From SOKG01 sp964502665 (GTDB lineage: Bacteria; Chloroflexota; Dehalococcoidia; SZUA-161): a stretch of DNA of 22,335 nt. Numbering within the stretch: position 1 is the stretch's first letter; each line of letters opens with the position of its first letter. Under the pieces are notes generated by a model, which was given only the letters and a program-made list of their open reading frames with translations, did not search any database and was not told the DNA's origin. The stretch spans positions 1-22,335 of the forward strand of contig CAZCXP010000025.1 of assembly GCA_964502665.1 (NCBI GenBank). Direction: 5' to 3'. The position numbers and the translations under genes were made by a program. This document shows positions 6,367 to 15,264 of this stretch, one piece after another.

Positions 6367-9300
6367 TTAACGTGTTCCCAGCTCATAGGTGTAGGTAACG
6401 GCAGCCACGTTGAAAGCGTAGTCCTGCTTGGGCACCATGGCCGTCTTGAAGGAAAGTACAACATATACTAGGAACCAGCCATCGGTATAAGTGCTAAATT
6501 GTACATTAGCTTCCGTGTCGCTGCCAACATCGTCCAGTATATCGAAGGTATCTATGTCTATCCCCGCTTCTCCGGTGGTGGACTTCTCGTTCATCACGTC
6601 ATCCATAGGGTTTGTAGGGGGATCGCTTAGAGGATTATACACCATCTGGGAAGCCCCCTTGAAGCGAATGTAATCGTCGTTGTAATGGTCATCTCCCTCG
6701 CCGACGAAGTAGGTTAGCCTGCCGTCGACCACTCCCTCAGGAGGATAGAAATTTTCAAGTGTAAAGGGGATGTCACAGTACTGCCCGGAGAAAAAGGGGC
6801 ATACGGCTGCGTTGTGGATCGGGTCATAGAGGTAGAACTGGTGGGCCGTCTCGCTGGGACTCTTGTAAAGGACGATCAACGACCAGCCCGAGTAACATGC
6901 CTCACCAAAGCTAGTACTGTCTACCCCCAGCGTAGCTTTCACGTCGCGAACGGCGAACTCACCGTTGCCTGTGCCTTCGACCAAATCGGTCACGTCCGCG
7001 AAACAGGCATAGGCCCATCCGAAGCCCGGAACTTCCTCTTCCACAGGACTGAGGGGAGTACCGTATCTATCGTAAGCTGCGTGCGTCACCGTTTCCCAGT
7101 GCTGGGCCCAGTAGGATACCGTCGCATCCCCCACCAGATACTCGTTAGTGATTGTGATCTTGCCCTCCGCGTAGTCCACGCTGTAGTCGCTATCTTTGGT
7201 AAGCTCTGCCGAGCCGGAGACGCTGTAGTCTATATATATGTCCCCCGCTAAAGCGTCGTTGAAGATCGTGACCTTGCCTGTACTATACGCTATTGTGTAG
7301 TCCTCTCCTTCGAACAGAGGAGTACCACCTAAGAACACTTCGGCGTCGGGTGACATCAGAACTGGCTTGTAATCTGTAGCAAAGGTGTCATTGCCATTGT
7401 CATTATATGCCGTGCCCAGAAGCTCGTTGTAGTATCTCGTCGGAGTCAGGTAAACAAGCACGTCCGCCGGTTGCTGCACAATGGGCTCGCCATCGCTGAC
7501 ATGGGCAGCAACGGTGTAGACCTCGTCACCATTGAGCACCTCGAAGGTCTCGGGACCGTATGCCTTGGGGTACATGAAATCTACCAGTTGATCTGCACCG
7601 GACCACTCGCTGGGCTTCAAGAACGCAGACCAGTACAGCCAGGCCGCAATAACCTCGGCATCACCAGGGATGTCACTGAGCGTGGACCTTCCGTCATACA
7701 GAATCTCGCCGATGGTCACCCAGGTGCCTGGATCGAGCGGGTCGATGGGTTTCTCCTTGACTCTGGAGGACCCCGCATAATCTATCAGGAGAGGAGCACC
7801 CGTAGCCCTGTAGTTGCCATAGCTTGCCACCGCAGTCTTCTTGACCTCGCCCTGTCCCACATAGGCTTCGACCTTTGTGTTGCTTCCCCATATCTCGTGG
7901 CTGGCCTGCGAAGTGGCGCGGTAGAGCTCATAACCGGTGTCCCACGAAATATAAGAGGGTTCAATCCCCCCAACTGCCACAGGGTAGGCTGTCAGCCAGG
8001 CGAACATGCCCTGATCCTCTTCACCTCCGGTGAACTTGAAAGATATGCTCCTGACGATGGGCAACTCCGCACCCCCACCTCCAACAGGCTCCGAGAGGTC
8101 GATGCGGGGATCGAAGTCCCACTGCACAACGGTGCCGCCGGCGAAAGCTGGGGTGATATGGTCCGGCTCAGCCTTGGGAATGCCCCTGGCGTCGACAACA
8201 ACCATGTACTCCGTCCCGGGAGGCAGCCAAACGCTGAGGCTGTCCATATACACGCTTCCCATGTTCTCGGTATAAGCTATCTCTATAGTATACGTATCGA
8301 CATCATTGCCGATCCACAGGTCATCGACATAGAAGTGGTCATCGTCGACAATCTCCAAATCATCAACGTAGAAGTAGTCAGAGCTACTGCTCATCTGCGC
8401 GTCGAAAGCGATCCAGAACTCGCTGGAGCCGGAAGCGTACGGAGAGAGGTCGATATCAACAGGAGTATAACTCTGGCTGCTGGACCACGTCTTCACCGTG
8501 GTCCAGTCGACTCCGTTAGCGCTCACCAGGCAGTATGCTCTATCGCTGTACTCAAAGGAACGCGTCCGGGCCCAGAACCGAAGCCGCGGCTCCTCATAGA
8601 CAGAGAGGTCCACCGCTCGCATTGCGTGGCCACTGGAACTTGTGAGGCATAGGTGATAGCTGCCGCTATGCTGCCTTCCATCGCTGATGATAGAGGCAGC
8701 TCCTGAGTGCAGCCAGTCGCAAACCCAGCCCGGGCCTCCAGACCAGCCGCTCTCGAAACCATCCGAGGCTATGCTACCACCCAGCAAGTCGGCTTCGAAG
8801 GCTACCCAAAACTCGCTCGCGTTGCCATATGAGGAGATGTCAATATTAGCGAAGTCATAGGTATCTGTGTCATTGCCATCGGCCCAGGTCATGAGGGTAT
8901 CCCAGTTCTCCCCATCAGTGCTCACCTTGCATTGGGCAGTGTCGAATTCCTCAAGCGACCCTGCCCTGGCATAGAACTGAAGTCGCGGCTCGTAGAACCC
9001 GCTGAGATCAGTCGCCCGCTCTGCGGAGCCATTGGACTCCGTAAACTTCAGATAATAGTTTCCCCAGTGGGCGCCTGCGCCACTCCCTATGCTGGCGCCG
9101 CCCGTGTGGGCCCAGCCGCCAGACCATCCCTCGCCTCCAGACCAACCGCCGCTCTCGTAATCGTCCTCCGCCGCAGCCAGCTCCATGATGGTAAACAGGC
9201 CGACCATTACCAGGGAATCGGAGTAATCAGTTTCCTCTGTGGGTGCATCAACTGCCAGCCCTTCAGGAAGCTCTTCGGGAATCCACACCTTCTCCACGGT

Positions 9301-9600
9301 GACGTCCATACTTCTGTCGTTCCAGTTATCAGGCGTGCCGGGATAATAAGCCGTGCCCCCGTACTCCAGATCACCTATCCCCGCTAACTCGTTCTTAATC
9401 TGGTACATGGCGTCCTCTACGCCAGCGTCAGCAGCGTAGAGTTCCAGCATTCTCTCTTCACGCGTCTGTGCGCTCTGGTGGCCGGTGTACGTGAACCTCA
9501 GGAGCGGAGCCATAATGAGCGCGGCCAGCGCCACTATGATTGTCACGTAGACCAGAACCTGCCCCGCTTCGCCTTTCCTCAGGTTCGACTTGCTCCTCAT
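6367..9600 (-). CDS. large pilus-associated surface protein, putative adhesin
   Basis: A 1077-residue protein. The N-terminus is a basic stretch MRSKSNLRKGEAG, then a hydrophobic helix VLVYVTIIVALAALIMAPLL and AADAGVEDAMYQIKNEL, a layout like PilX-type pilin-helix proteins but without the strict FTLIE motif. Two homologous beta-rich modules follow (about 144-275 and 281-416), each with ESGWSGG, a GSYHL/GNYYL strand, EPRL(R/Q)F(W/Y)AR, VDW/ENW and SSEFW(I/V)AF, resembling jelly-roll carbohydrate-binding or MAM-like modules. Near residues 752-832 are two copies of a short DY(T/S)V-GK(V/I)TI unit. The C-terminal part (about 640-1070; AAWLYWSAF, GWSLIVLYKSP, FYLYD) resembles adhesin-like domains. 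SD AGGAGG 6 nt before the ATG is strong. Its place among minor pilins suggests a fibre-tip or cell-wall adhesin; the ligand is unknown. Confidence 0.8.
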   Translation of the reverse strand: MRSKSNLRKGEAGQVLVYVTIIVALAALIMAPLLRFTYTGHQSAQTREERMLELYAADAGVEDAMYQIKNELAGIGDLEYGGTAYYPGTPDNWNDRSMDVTVEKVWIPEELPEGLAVDAPTEETDYSDSLVMVGLFTIMELAAAEDDYESGGWSGGEGWSGGWAHTGGASIGSGAGAHWGNYYLKFTESNGSAERATDLSGFYEPRLQFYARAGSLEEFDTAQCKVSTDGENWDTLMTWADGNDTDTYDFANIDISSYGNASEFWVAFEADLLGGSIASDGFESGWSGGPGWVCDWLHSGAASIISDGRQHSGSYHLCLTSSSGHAMRAVDLSVYEEPRLRFWARTRSFEYSDRAYCLVSANGVDWTTVKTWSSSQSYTPVDIDLSPYASGSSEFWIAFDAQMSSSSDYFYVDDLEIVDDDHFYVDDLWIGNDVDTYTIEIAYTENMGSVYMDSLSVWLPPGTEYMVVVDARGIPKAEPDHITPAFAGGTVVQWDFDPRIDLSEPVGGGGAELPIVRSISFKFTGGEEDQGMFAWLTAYPVAVGGIEPSYISWDTGYELYRATSQASHEIWGSNTKVEAYVGQGEVKKTAVASYGNYRATGAPLLIDYAGSSRVKEKPIDPLDPGTWVTIGEILYDGRSTLSDIPGDAEVIAAWLYWSAFLKPSEWSGADQLVDFMYPKAYGPETFEVLNGDEVYTVAAHVSDGEPIVQQPADVLVYLTPTRYYNELLGTAYNDNGNDTFATDYKPVLMSPDAEVFLGGTPLFEGEDYTIAYSTGKVTIFNDALAGDIYIDYSVSGSAELTKDSDYSVDYAEGKITITNEYLVGDATVSYWAQHWETVTHAAYDRYGTPLSPVEEEVPGFGWAYACFADVTDLVEGTGNGEFAVRDVKATLGVDSTSFGEACYSGWSLIVLYKSPSETAHQFYLYDPIHNAAVCPFFSGQYCDIPFTLENFYPPEGVVDGRLTYFVGEGDDHYNDDYIRFKGASQMVYNPLSDPPTNPMDDVMNEKSTTGEAGIDIDTFDILDDVGSDTEANVQFSTYTDGWFLVYVVLSFKTAMVPKQDYAFNVAAVTYTYELGTR

Positions 9601-9645
9601 CGTCTACCTCCTGCCATGGGGCAACCGAAATGCCACGCCATTCCC

Positions 9646-10170
9646 CTACTTAAGGGCCCTGGGGTGGACCTCATATCTACTGCTTGCTTCATTGCGGTCA
9701 ACCGTGGCGGTGACCTCCACTACCAGCACATCTTCCGAGGTCTCATGCCAGAAACATCTGGTCGAGCTAGGGTCCAGGTATTCGCCAACCACTATCGTCC
9801 CATAACTTTCGCCGTTGACCTTGTGCTCTCGAGTTAGCGTCCAGACTTCACCTTCAACGGAATAGGTAACCTCGTTCACATCGCCATCCCACTCCTGCCA
9901 CGTTGCCGTGAGCGGAAACCCGTTGGAGTCACCGACTTCCACGCTCTGAGCCTGAAGAACATCCTCACTGATCCAGAAGCCGACGTACTGCACCTGGAGC
10001 ACAGCCATCGTCTCGTCCCTGTTCTCAGCAGTCACGATAATCATATGACTCAGAAGCACCAGGCTGCCAACTACGATAAACGCGCTGACCGCAATCGCTA
10101 TCATCAACTCAATCAGCGTGAAACCTAGCTGGCCTCTCCTCTTTTGCCTTCCAGAAACTAGAGCGATCAC
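9646..10170 (-). CDS. minor pilin / PilW-like pseudopilin
   Basis: A class III prepilin of 174 residues. The leader MIALVSGRQKRRGQLG precedes FTLIELMIAIAVSAFIVVGS, with Glu at mature position 5. A head of about 130 residues follows, with ENRDETMAVLQVQYVGFWISEDV, a pattern often seen in PilW/GspJ-like minor pilins. The start is GTG, supported by AGGGGG a few bases upstream and by the 8-nt distance from the preceding pilin stop. The adhesin-like gene follows 45 nt later, so the two minor pilins and the adhesin form one priming or tip gene set. Confidence 0.85.
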   Translation of the reverse strand: MIALVSGRQKRRGQLGFTLIELMIAIAVSAFIVVGSLVLLSHMIIVTAENRDETMAVLQVQYVGFWISEDVLQAQSVEVGDSNGFPLTATWQEWDGDVNEVTYSVEGEVWTLTREHKVNGESYGTIVVGEYLDPSSTRCFWHETSEDVLVVEVTATVDRNEASSRYEVHPRALK

Positions 10171-10178
10171 TTTCCCCC

Positions 10179-10579
10179 TCAGCGCTCGACCTTGTAATTC
10201 CTGGTTTCAACCACCAATTTGTCTACGTGATAGACCCTGACTGTTATCTCCTGAATGCCCTCGTCCTCACCCGGCGCCAGGTATGAATGCGGGTGATCCG
10301 GTTGATCCGGATCAACATGAACGGGCCGGGCGACAACCTCGATTTCGTAGGTCTCGTTGGGCACAGGTACCAAAGCGTATTCAGGTTCAGGATTGGTGTC
10401 GTTCCCGGCTATATAGCTGCCGCTCTTGATATATTCAATCTGGTTTCTGGTCAAGCTCTCGCCAACCTTCTGCTCGTTCCGTCTAAACTCAGCATTTGTG
10501 ATGAGAACCATGACGGGAGGAATAGATGCAGTTATCAGCCCCAGAACCACAACCGCCACCACCACCTCAACCAGGGCAA
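10179..10579 (-). CDS. minor pilin, N-terminus lost in scaffold gap
   Basis: The frame is open into the gap at 10580. The visible part begins NTT-GCC-CTG-GTT-GAG, which would read FALVE if the first base is T, followed by VVVAVVVLGLITASIPP. That is a prepilin helix with Glu at mature position 5, so the leader and cleavage Gly are in the gap. The head (about 110 residues) contains NAEFRRNEQKVGESLTRNQIEYIK and ends in ETRNYKVER; it resembles PilV/GspI-like minor pilins in length. It ends 8 nt before the PilW-like gene. A GTG at 10565 should not be used as the start because it would remove the pilin motif. Confidence 0.8.
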
Positions 10580-10679
10580 NNNNNNNNNNNNNNNNNNNNN
10601 NNNNNNNNNNNNNNNNNNNNNNNNNNNNNNNNNNNNNNNNNNNNNNNNNNNNNNNNNNNNNNNNNNNNNNNNNNNNNNN
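10580..10679. other. scaffold gap (100 N)
   Basis: A placeholder gap of unknown true size. It removes the leader of the minor pilin at 10179 and the pilC-pilin junction; the pilC stop lies just to its right. Confidence 0.99.
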
Positions 10680-10688
10680 TGCTCAACA

Positions 10689-11897
10689 CTAATCTGGGAG
10701 CACATCCACCATCGAATAAATGGAGCTGTACAGCGTTACCGCAATGAGGCCGATTATCAGTCCCACGACGACGGTAAGTGCCGGCGTCAGCGTCCCGGTA
10801 ACCTGAGAGATGGCCCTCTCCGCCTCCTCCTCGTAGAAAATGGAAACCTTAGACAACTGTCCCTCCAGGCTCCCCGCCTCCTCACCTACCGCTATCATCT
10901 CAGGCATCAGCGTCGGGAAAATGGCGTCTACAGCCACTGCCTGGGAGAACAGCTGGCCATCACCCACCCTGGAGCGAACACTACTCACAGACTCAGCTAT
11001 CACACTATTATCAGTTGTTTCCGAGGTCAGTTTCAGCGCATCAAACAGGGATACGCCGGCTCCCACCAGCATGCTCATATTGCGGCAGAACCTGGATAAC
11101 CCCGCCTTAAGTACCACCTGCCCTATTATAGGGATTCTCAGCAGCACGGCATCCTTCCTCCGCTTCCCTCCCGGCGTCCTGACATAGAAGTATCCTCCGA
11201 TACCTATCACCGCCACGCCTAAGACCATGTACAAGAAACCGGCCTGGAAGAAGTCGCTCACCGCTATCAGCCCGCGGGTCATCGGCGGCAAGTCACTCCC
11301 GAATTCGTTGAACATAGCTGTTATCGCAGGAACCACCTTCGCCATCATCACAACTACGGCGCCAACTGCAAGCAGCATGACAAACGCCGGGTATGCCATG
11401 CTGCGCTTCACCTTGGACGCTGTCGCCTCGTCCCTCTCCATGTGCAGGGCCGTATCCTTCAATACCTGGGAGAGGTTGCCCACCTCCTCACCGGTCCTCA
11501 ACAGGTAGACATAAAACGGGGGGAAAACAGAAGCATGCTTGGCGCAGGCCTCTGAGAGGCGGCTCCCCTTTTCAAGATCAGATATCACTTCCTTCAGCAC
11601 AGCTCTGAAAGCTCGTTTTCCAAAGCGAGTTTGTATCGTCAAGGCTCGCAAGATCGGTATACCGGCCTCAAGGAGGCTAGCCATGTTTCTGCTGAACTGT
11701 ATTACATCGCGCCGCTTCACCCCAAAAAGTGAGGGCAATGCCTCGTGCAGCGCAGGCAACTTGAGCTGCTTCTTCAGCTCGATGATTACAAGTCCAGAGT
11801 CCCACAGTATCTGCTCCGCATTGGCCTCCGAGTCAGCGACCAAGACCCCGCTCACTGGGCTTCCATCGGCTGCAGAGGCACTGTATTCGAACTCCAT
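10689..11897 (-). CDS. pilC: inner-membrane platform protein PilC (GspF family)
   Basis: The T4P platform protein, which couples ATPase rotation to pilin insertion. It is about 402 residues. The N-terminus MEFEYSASAADGSPVSGVL is typical, followed by two GspF domains (about 65-190 and 270-395). Each contains FSRNMASLLEAGIPILRAL or FCRNMSMLVGAGVSLFDAL, plus membrane helices near 165-190, 215-235 and 370-395. The ATG at 11897 is preferred over GTG at 11903 because GGGGGTG is then 5-6 nt upstream. It is separated from pilB by a repeat-filled 295-nt space and preceded by a good promoter candidate, so it may begin its own transcript. Confidence 0.95.
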   Translation of the reverse strand: MEFEYSASAADGSPVSGVLVADSEANAEQILWDSGLVIIELKKQLKLPALHEALPSLFGVKRRDVIQFSRNMASLLEAGIPILRALTIQTRFGKRAFRAVLKEVISDLEKGSRLSEACAKHASVFPPFYVYLLRTGEEVGNLSQVLKDTALHMERDEATASKVKRSMAYPAFVMLLAVGAVVVMMAKVVPAITAMFNEFGSDLPPMTRGLIAVSDFFQAGFLYMVLGVAVIGIGGYFYVRTPGGKRRKDAVLLRIPIIGQVVLKAGLSRFCRNMSMLVGAGVSLFDALKLTSETTDNSVIAESVSSVRSRVGDGQLFSQAVAVDAIFPTLMPEMIAVGEEAGSLEGQLSKVSIFYEEEAERAISQVTGTLTPALTVVVGLIIGLIAVTLYSSIYSMVDVLPD

Positions 11898-11918
11898 TGC
11901 CACACCCCCTTCAGGTTT

Positions 11919-11947
11919 ATACTATGTGACATACTTCTAGATGTCCA
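11919..11947 (-). promoter_or_regulatory. candidate pilC promoter
   Basis: On the minus strand TGGACA (11942-11947) and TAGTAT (11919-11924) are 17 bp apart, matching sigma-A consensus at 5/6 and 4/6. It ends 22 nt before the pilC ATG. The AGTACT repeat block lies immediately upstream of the -35, where an activator would bind. Confidence 0.5.
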
Positions 11948-11948
11948 T

Positions 11949-11989
11949 AGTACTCCAGGAGTACTTTAGTACTTCGGGAGTACTTCGGG
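11949..11989. repeat. AGTACT repeat block, putative operator
   Basis: Four copies of the palindrome AGTACT start at 11949, 11960, 11968 and 11979. Three belong to an 11-bp unit AGTACT(C/T)C(A/G)GG. AGTACTCC and GGAGTACT also form a perfect inverted repeat around one base (11949-11965). The 11-8-11 spacing, close to one helical turn, and position next to the -35 suggest a transcription-factor site. The factor is unknown. Confidence 0.5.
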
Positions 11990-12192
11990 CATAACAGCTT
12001 AGCTCTGTTGTGAGCGTTCACCCACTCCCTATACCACCCGAACCCCTCGGTTTCACTCCCTTCGACTAGCTCAGGGCAGGCTCCGAGATTCCTCGCTTCG
12101 CTCAGAATGACACCAGGGTGAACGGTTACGTCAATTACGTTAATATGGTAACGCCACTGCCGAAGAGCGTAGCTTTCGAGAATTGGAGGCAA
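11990..12192. repeat. dispersed repeats between pilB and pilC
   Basis: No gene is supported. At about 12057-12112 two repeat classes abut: CTTCGACTAGCTCAGGGCAGG and GAGATTCCTCGCTTCGCTCA followed by GAATGACA. Both are familiar dispersed sequences in environmental genomes; translated they give the spurious peptide ACPELVEG. At 12123-12151 the sequence GGTTACGTCAATTACGTTAA followed by TATGGTAAC contains a direct TTACGT repeat inside a GTTAC/GTAAC inverted repeat, of unknown meaning. Confidence 0.65.
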
Positions 12193-13899
12193 TCATAGGA
12201 TAGTAAACACATTGCGCAATATCTCTCCAGGAGTGGTCATCCCGTCCTTGACCTTCTGCATTCCATCACGACGCATGGGGACCATGCCCTGTCTAATCGC
12301 CTCTTCTTTCAGCTCACCGGCAGATGCGCTCCTCATTACCATTTTTCTCATTTCATCGCTGAGGACGAGTAATTCGTACACCCCCACTCGACCCAGGAAA
12401 CCGCTGCGTGAGCAGAAGTTACACCCTCGGCCGACCGAGAACGTGTCCGCTGTCTCATTCATCTCCGCCTCGTATGCTGCAGCTTCGGAGGGGGGAACTT
12501 CAGCCGTCTGGCAGCAATAAGGGCAGACCCGCCTCACCAACCGCTGGGAAAGGCTGCCAATCACCGCCGAGGTAACCAGGAAAGGCTCTATACCCATATC
12601 AATCAAGCGGATCATGGCGCTCACAGCGTCGTTAGCATGGATTGAACTCAGCACTAGATGTCCTGTGATTGCTGCCTGAACCGCGGTAGCAGCGGTCTCA
12701 GCATCCCTTATCTCACCTACAAGGATGATATCAGGGTCGAGGCGCATGATTGCCCGCAACCCCACGGGGAAGGTGATACCAGCCAGCCGATTCACCTGAA
12801 TCTGGTTAATACCCTTGAAGCTATACTCGATTGGGTCTTCAATGGTCGTTATGTTACGCTGCTTGGCATCAAGCCGCTGCAATGCGGCGTACAGGGTGGT
12901 AGTCTTGCCTGATCCTGTGGGGCCGTTCACCAGAATCATTCCGAACGGCGACCCCAATAGCTTCTCAAACGGCTGCATAACCGAGGGGCTCATCCCCAAG
13001 TCAGGCAGTTTTATCAGCAGCATAGACTTGTCCAAAACCCTCAGCACCGCCATCTCACCATGCCCCCCCTCAACGGTGCCTACCCGAAAATCAACCTTCT
13101 TATTGGCTACACTGGCGCTGAACTGGCCATCTTGGGGGCGGCGCCGCTCAGCAATATTCAGGTTAGCCATCACCTTAATCCTGGTCAGGATGGCAGTGTG
13201 AACCCCCAGCGGCAGACGGACCGCTTCATGCAGCACCCCATCGATCCTATTTCGCACAACAAGACAATCCTGCTGCGGCTCAATGTGAATATCCGAGGCT
13301 CGATCCCGTACTGCCTGCGTAAGCATCATGTCTACTGCTTGCACAATAGGGGCTTGCCTGAGCGCATCGATCTCTGAGACTGCTGCTCCCTCTGCATCCA
13401 AATCCAGGTTGAGCCCTGCTATCTGGCTGACTTGCTGCTGAATCTGCGCAGTCAGCCTGTAGTTGCTGTCTATGGCTTCATCGAGACTCATGCCAACGGG
13501 AATAACCGTCTCGATCCTTTTTCGGGTCAAAGCAGAGAGGCTATTCACAGTGCGAAAATCATTCGGTTCATTGGTAGCTATGGTCAAAGTATTATCATCT
13601 ACTGAAACCGGCAGGATGTGATGCTTCCTGGCCACCTGCTCAGACACCAAGGCTATAGCTTCAGGCTGGAACTCCAACCGAGCCAGGTTAACCACGGGTA
13701 CACCATATTTCAGGCTGAGAACAGAGCCCAGCACCTCGGAGTCTACCAGCTCCTGCTCCACGAGCACCTCGCTCAACTTCTTATCAGTTTTAGCAGCAAT
13801 CTCCTCGGCAGCCTTCAGTTCCGACTCGCTGATGAAAGACCCTTTCACCAGCGCCAGGCCCAGGTCCCTGCTCTCCTGTGAGGAATCCCAATCTGCCAT
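12193..13899 (-). CDS. pilB: pilus extension ATPase PilB (GspE/PulE family)
   Basis: The hexameric ATPase that powers pilus assembly, 568 residues. An N-terminal MshEN/GspE_N-like region (about 10-150) contains DLGLALVKGSFISESELKAA and KLSEVLVEQELVDSEVL, which resemble the RLGxxL..G...L c-di-GMP-binding repeats but imperfectly. The catalytic part has ASDIHIEP (near 201), Walker A GPTGSGKT (326-333), an Asp box TTIEDPIEY, Walker B DPDIILVGEIRDAETA (near 390) and a His box TGHLVLSSIHAND. Zinc Cys are at 459, 462, 493 and 496 (CPYC and CNFC). The start at 13899 is chosen for AGGAG 8 nt upstream; ATG or GTG further upstream lacks one. Confidence 0.96.
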   Translation of the reverse strand: MADWDSSQESRDLGLALVKGSFISESELKAAEEIAAKTDKKLSEVLVEQELVDSEVLGSVLSLKYGVPVVNLARLEFQPEAIALVSEQVARKHHILPVSVDDNTLTIATNEPNDFRTVNSLSALTRKRIETVIPVGMSLDEAIDSNYRLTAQIQQQVSQIAGLNLDLDAEGAAVSEIDALRQAPIVQAVDMMLTQAVRDRASDIHIEPQQDCLVVRNRIDGVLHEAVRLPLGVHTAILTRIKVMANLNIAERRRPQDGQFSASVANKKVDFRVGTVEGGHGEMAVLRVLDKSMLLIKLPDLGMSPSVMQPFEKLLGSPFGMILVNGPTGSGKTTTLYAALQRLDAKQRNITTIEDPIEYSFKGINQIQVNRLAGITFPVGLRAIMRLDPDIILVGEIRDAETAATAVQAAITGHLVLSSIHANDAVSAMIRLIDMGIEPFLVTSAVIGSLSQRLVRRVCPYCCQTAEVPPSEAAAYEAEMNETADTFSVGRGCNFCSRSGFLGRVGVYELLVLSDEMRKMVMRSASAGELKEEAIRQGMVPMRRDGMQKVKDGMTTPGEILRNVFTIL

Positions 13900-14144
13900 C
13901 TCCCTTTCTCCTACAGTACATCCAATCCTGGCCAACCGTCATATCACAACAGACGTTCACCAATGCTTCTTTTCCCACCCCAACCCCATGAGCCAAAACT
14001 TCGATAGACCAGCACAGATAACGCTTCGCCGGTCAATCGACTTATGCCCCGGTAAGGCCGAAAAAAAGAACAAGCGCCAGTCCCCATCCTATTGCCAACA
14101 AACTGGCAGCATCGCTGAGCGCTCCCCAAGAGTATCATACCTAG
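13900..14144. other. intergenic region between pilT and pilB
   Basis: This 245-nt space has no credible gene. Reading on the minus strand it has a T-run (TTCTTTTTTTCGG, about 14057-14069) after pilT, with only a weak GCCA/TGGC stem before it, so a terminator is doubtful. A TTGACC hexamer lies further on without a good -10. The AGGAG site of pilB is at its end. I compared it with the c-di-GMP-I riboswitch core and saw no match. Confidence 0.5.
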
Positions 14145-15260
14145 TTAAGAAAAGGAGCTGGCGGCCTTTCCCGCAGGTTCCGCCTTTTGCCGTCGGCGGG
14201 AAAGGTTGAGACCCAGGTCCTTCTCCATCTGATCCGGCCTCTGTGCCCGGAGCACAGCCTCCTCGCCGCTGATAATATTGCTTCTTACCGCATCTGCAAG
14301 AGCCTGGTCAAGGGTTTGCATGCCATGTTGACTGCTGGTCTCAATCACCGTGGCAATCTGGTGAACTTTCTTCTCCCGAATGAGATTCCGAATTGCATAG
14401 TTGGCCAACATTATCTCGACTACCGGGAACCTCCCCTTCCCGTCAGCACGCGGCACCAGAACCTGAGACAGTACCGCCTCTAGCACCAATGCCAACTGTA
14501 CCCTAACCTGCTCGTGCTGCGAAGGAGGGAACTCGGCAATGAGGCGATCAATAACATCAGCAGCACCCAGGGTATGTGCTGTGGCCAGCACCAGGTGGCC
14601 CGTTTCAGCGGCATTTATGGCTGCAGCCGTGGTAGCGACATCACGCATCTCTCCAACGAGGATTACATCGGCATTCTGCCGCAGCGCATGCCTCATCGCC
14701 GAGGCAAATGATGTAGTATCGTCCCCCAGGTCTCGCTGAACTATGAGACACTTCTTATTACTGTGCAGATATTCAATGGGATCCTCAACTGTGACCACCT
14801 TTCTGCTCATCTTTTCATTGAGGTAATTAATCATCGCAGCCTGAGTGGTTGACTTGCCGCTGCTTGTGGGGCCAGTAACCAAGATCAGCCCCTTTCGCCT
14901 AAGGATCAAGGTCTTACAGATGTCAGGCAGGCTCAACTCATCAATAGTAGGAACACTAACCGGCAGACAACGGACGGCAAGTGCGATACTACCGCGCTGC
15001 ATAGAAGCATTGACCCTGAAACGGCCCACTCCGGAGATGCTATAGGCAAAGTCAAGCTCCAGCTCCCTATAGAAAACCTCCCGCTGCTTCTCCGATGTGA
15101 TAGACTCAAACGCTTCCTTGATTGCCAAAGGGGACAGCGGTTCGTCTCCCACAGGCACGAGCTCATGGTAGAGGCGGAGCACAGGACAAGCTGGCACTAC
15201 AAGGTGAACGTCAGAGGCCCCCCAGTGCATAGCTACTCTAAGAAGCTCATCGATGTCCAA
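14145..15260 (-). CDS. pilT: pilus retraction ATPase PilT
   Basis: The motor ATPase that depolymerises the pilus for twitching. With a TTG start at 15260 it is 371 residues and begins (M)DIDELLRVAMHWGASDVHL, the usual PilT N-terminus. GGGGTGAT lies about 3 nt upstream and the previous gene stops 4 nt before. An ATG at 15338 would overlap that gene by 74 nt and add an unrelated tail. Motifs: Walker A GPTSSGKST (about 130), Asp box VTVEDPIEYLH (about 156), Walker B DVILVGEMRD (about 198), His box TGHLVLATAHT (about 220), and AIRNLIRE (about 289), which marks retraction rather than extension ATPases. The close junction with the c-di-GMP enzyme suggests joint expression. Confidence 0.94.
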   Translation of the reverse strand: MDIDELLRVAMHWGASDVHLVVPACPVLRLYHELVPVGDEPLSPLAIKEAFESITSEKQREVFYRELELDFAYSISGVGRFRVNASMQRGSIALAVRCLPVSVPTIDELSLPDICKTLILRRKGLILVTGPTSSGKSTTQAAMINYLNEKMSRKVVTVEDPIEYLHSNKKCLIVQRDLGDDTTSFASAMRHALRQNADVILVGEMRDVATTAAAINAAETGHLVLATAHTLGAADVIDRLIAEFPPSQHEQVRVQLALVLEAVLSQVLVPRADGKGRFPVVEIMLANYAIRNLIREKKVHQIATVIETSSQHGMQTLDQALADAVRSNIISGEEAVLRAQRPDQMEKDLGLNLSRRRQKAEPAGKAASSFS

Positions 15261-15264
15261 TTGA

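Noticed and set aside
5979..6464. Open frames crossing the gap at 6113-6212
   Set aside because: They exist only because N codons contain no stops; the real bases are repeat DNA or the antisense of neighbours.
7471..8652. 393-residue plus-strand frame inside the adhesin gene
   Set aside because: It is antisense to a well-supported gene with a strong ribosome site and clear domains; its own translation shows no family features.
11917..12192. 91-residue minus-strand frame between pilB and pilC
   Set aside because: It translates dispersed repeats (the ACPELVEG peptide is a known product of such repeats) and the promoter/operator region; it has no ribosome site.
13900..14144. Possible c-di-GMP riboswitch upstream of pilB
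   Set aside because: The conserved GEMM core bases could not be found on either strand.
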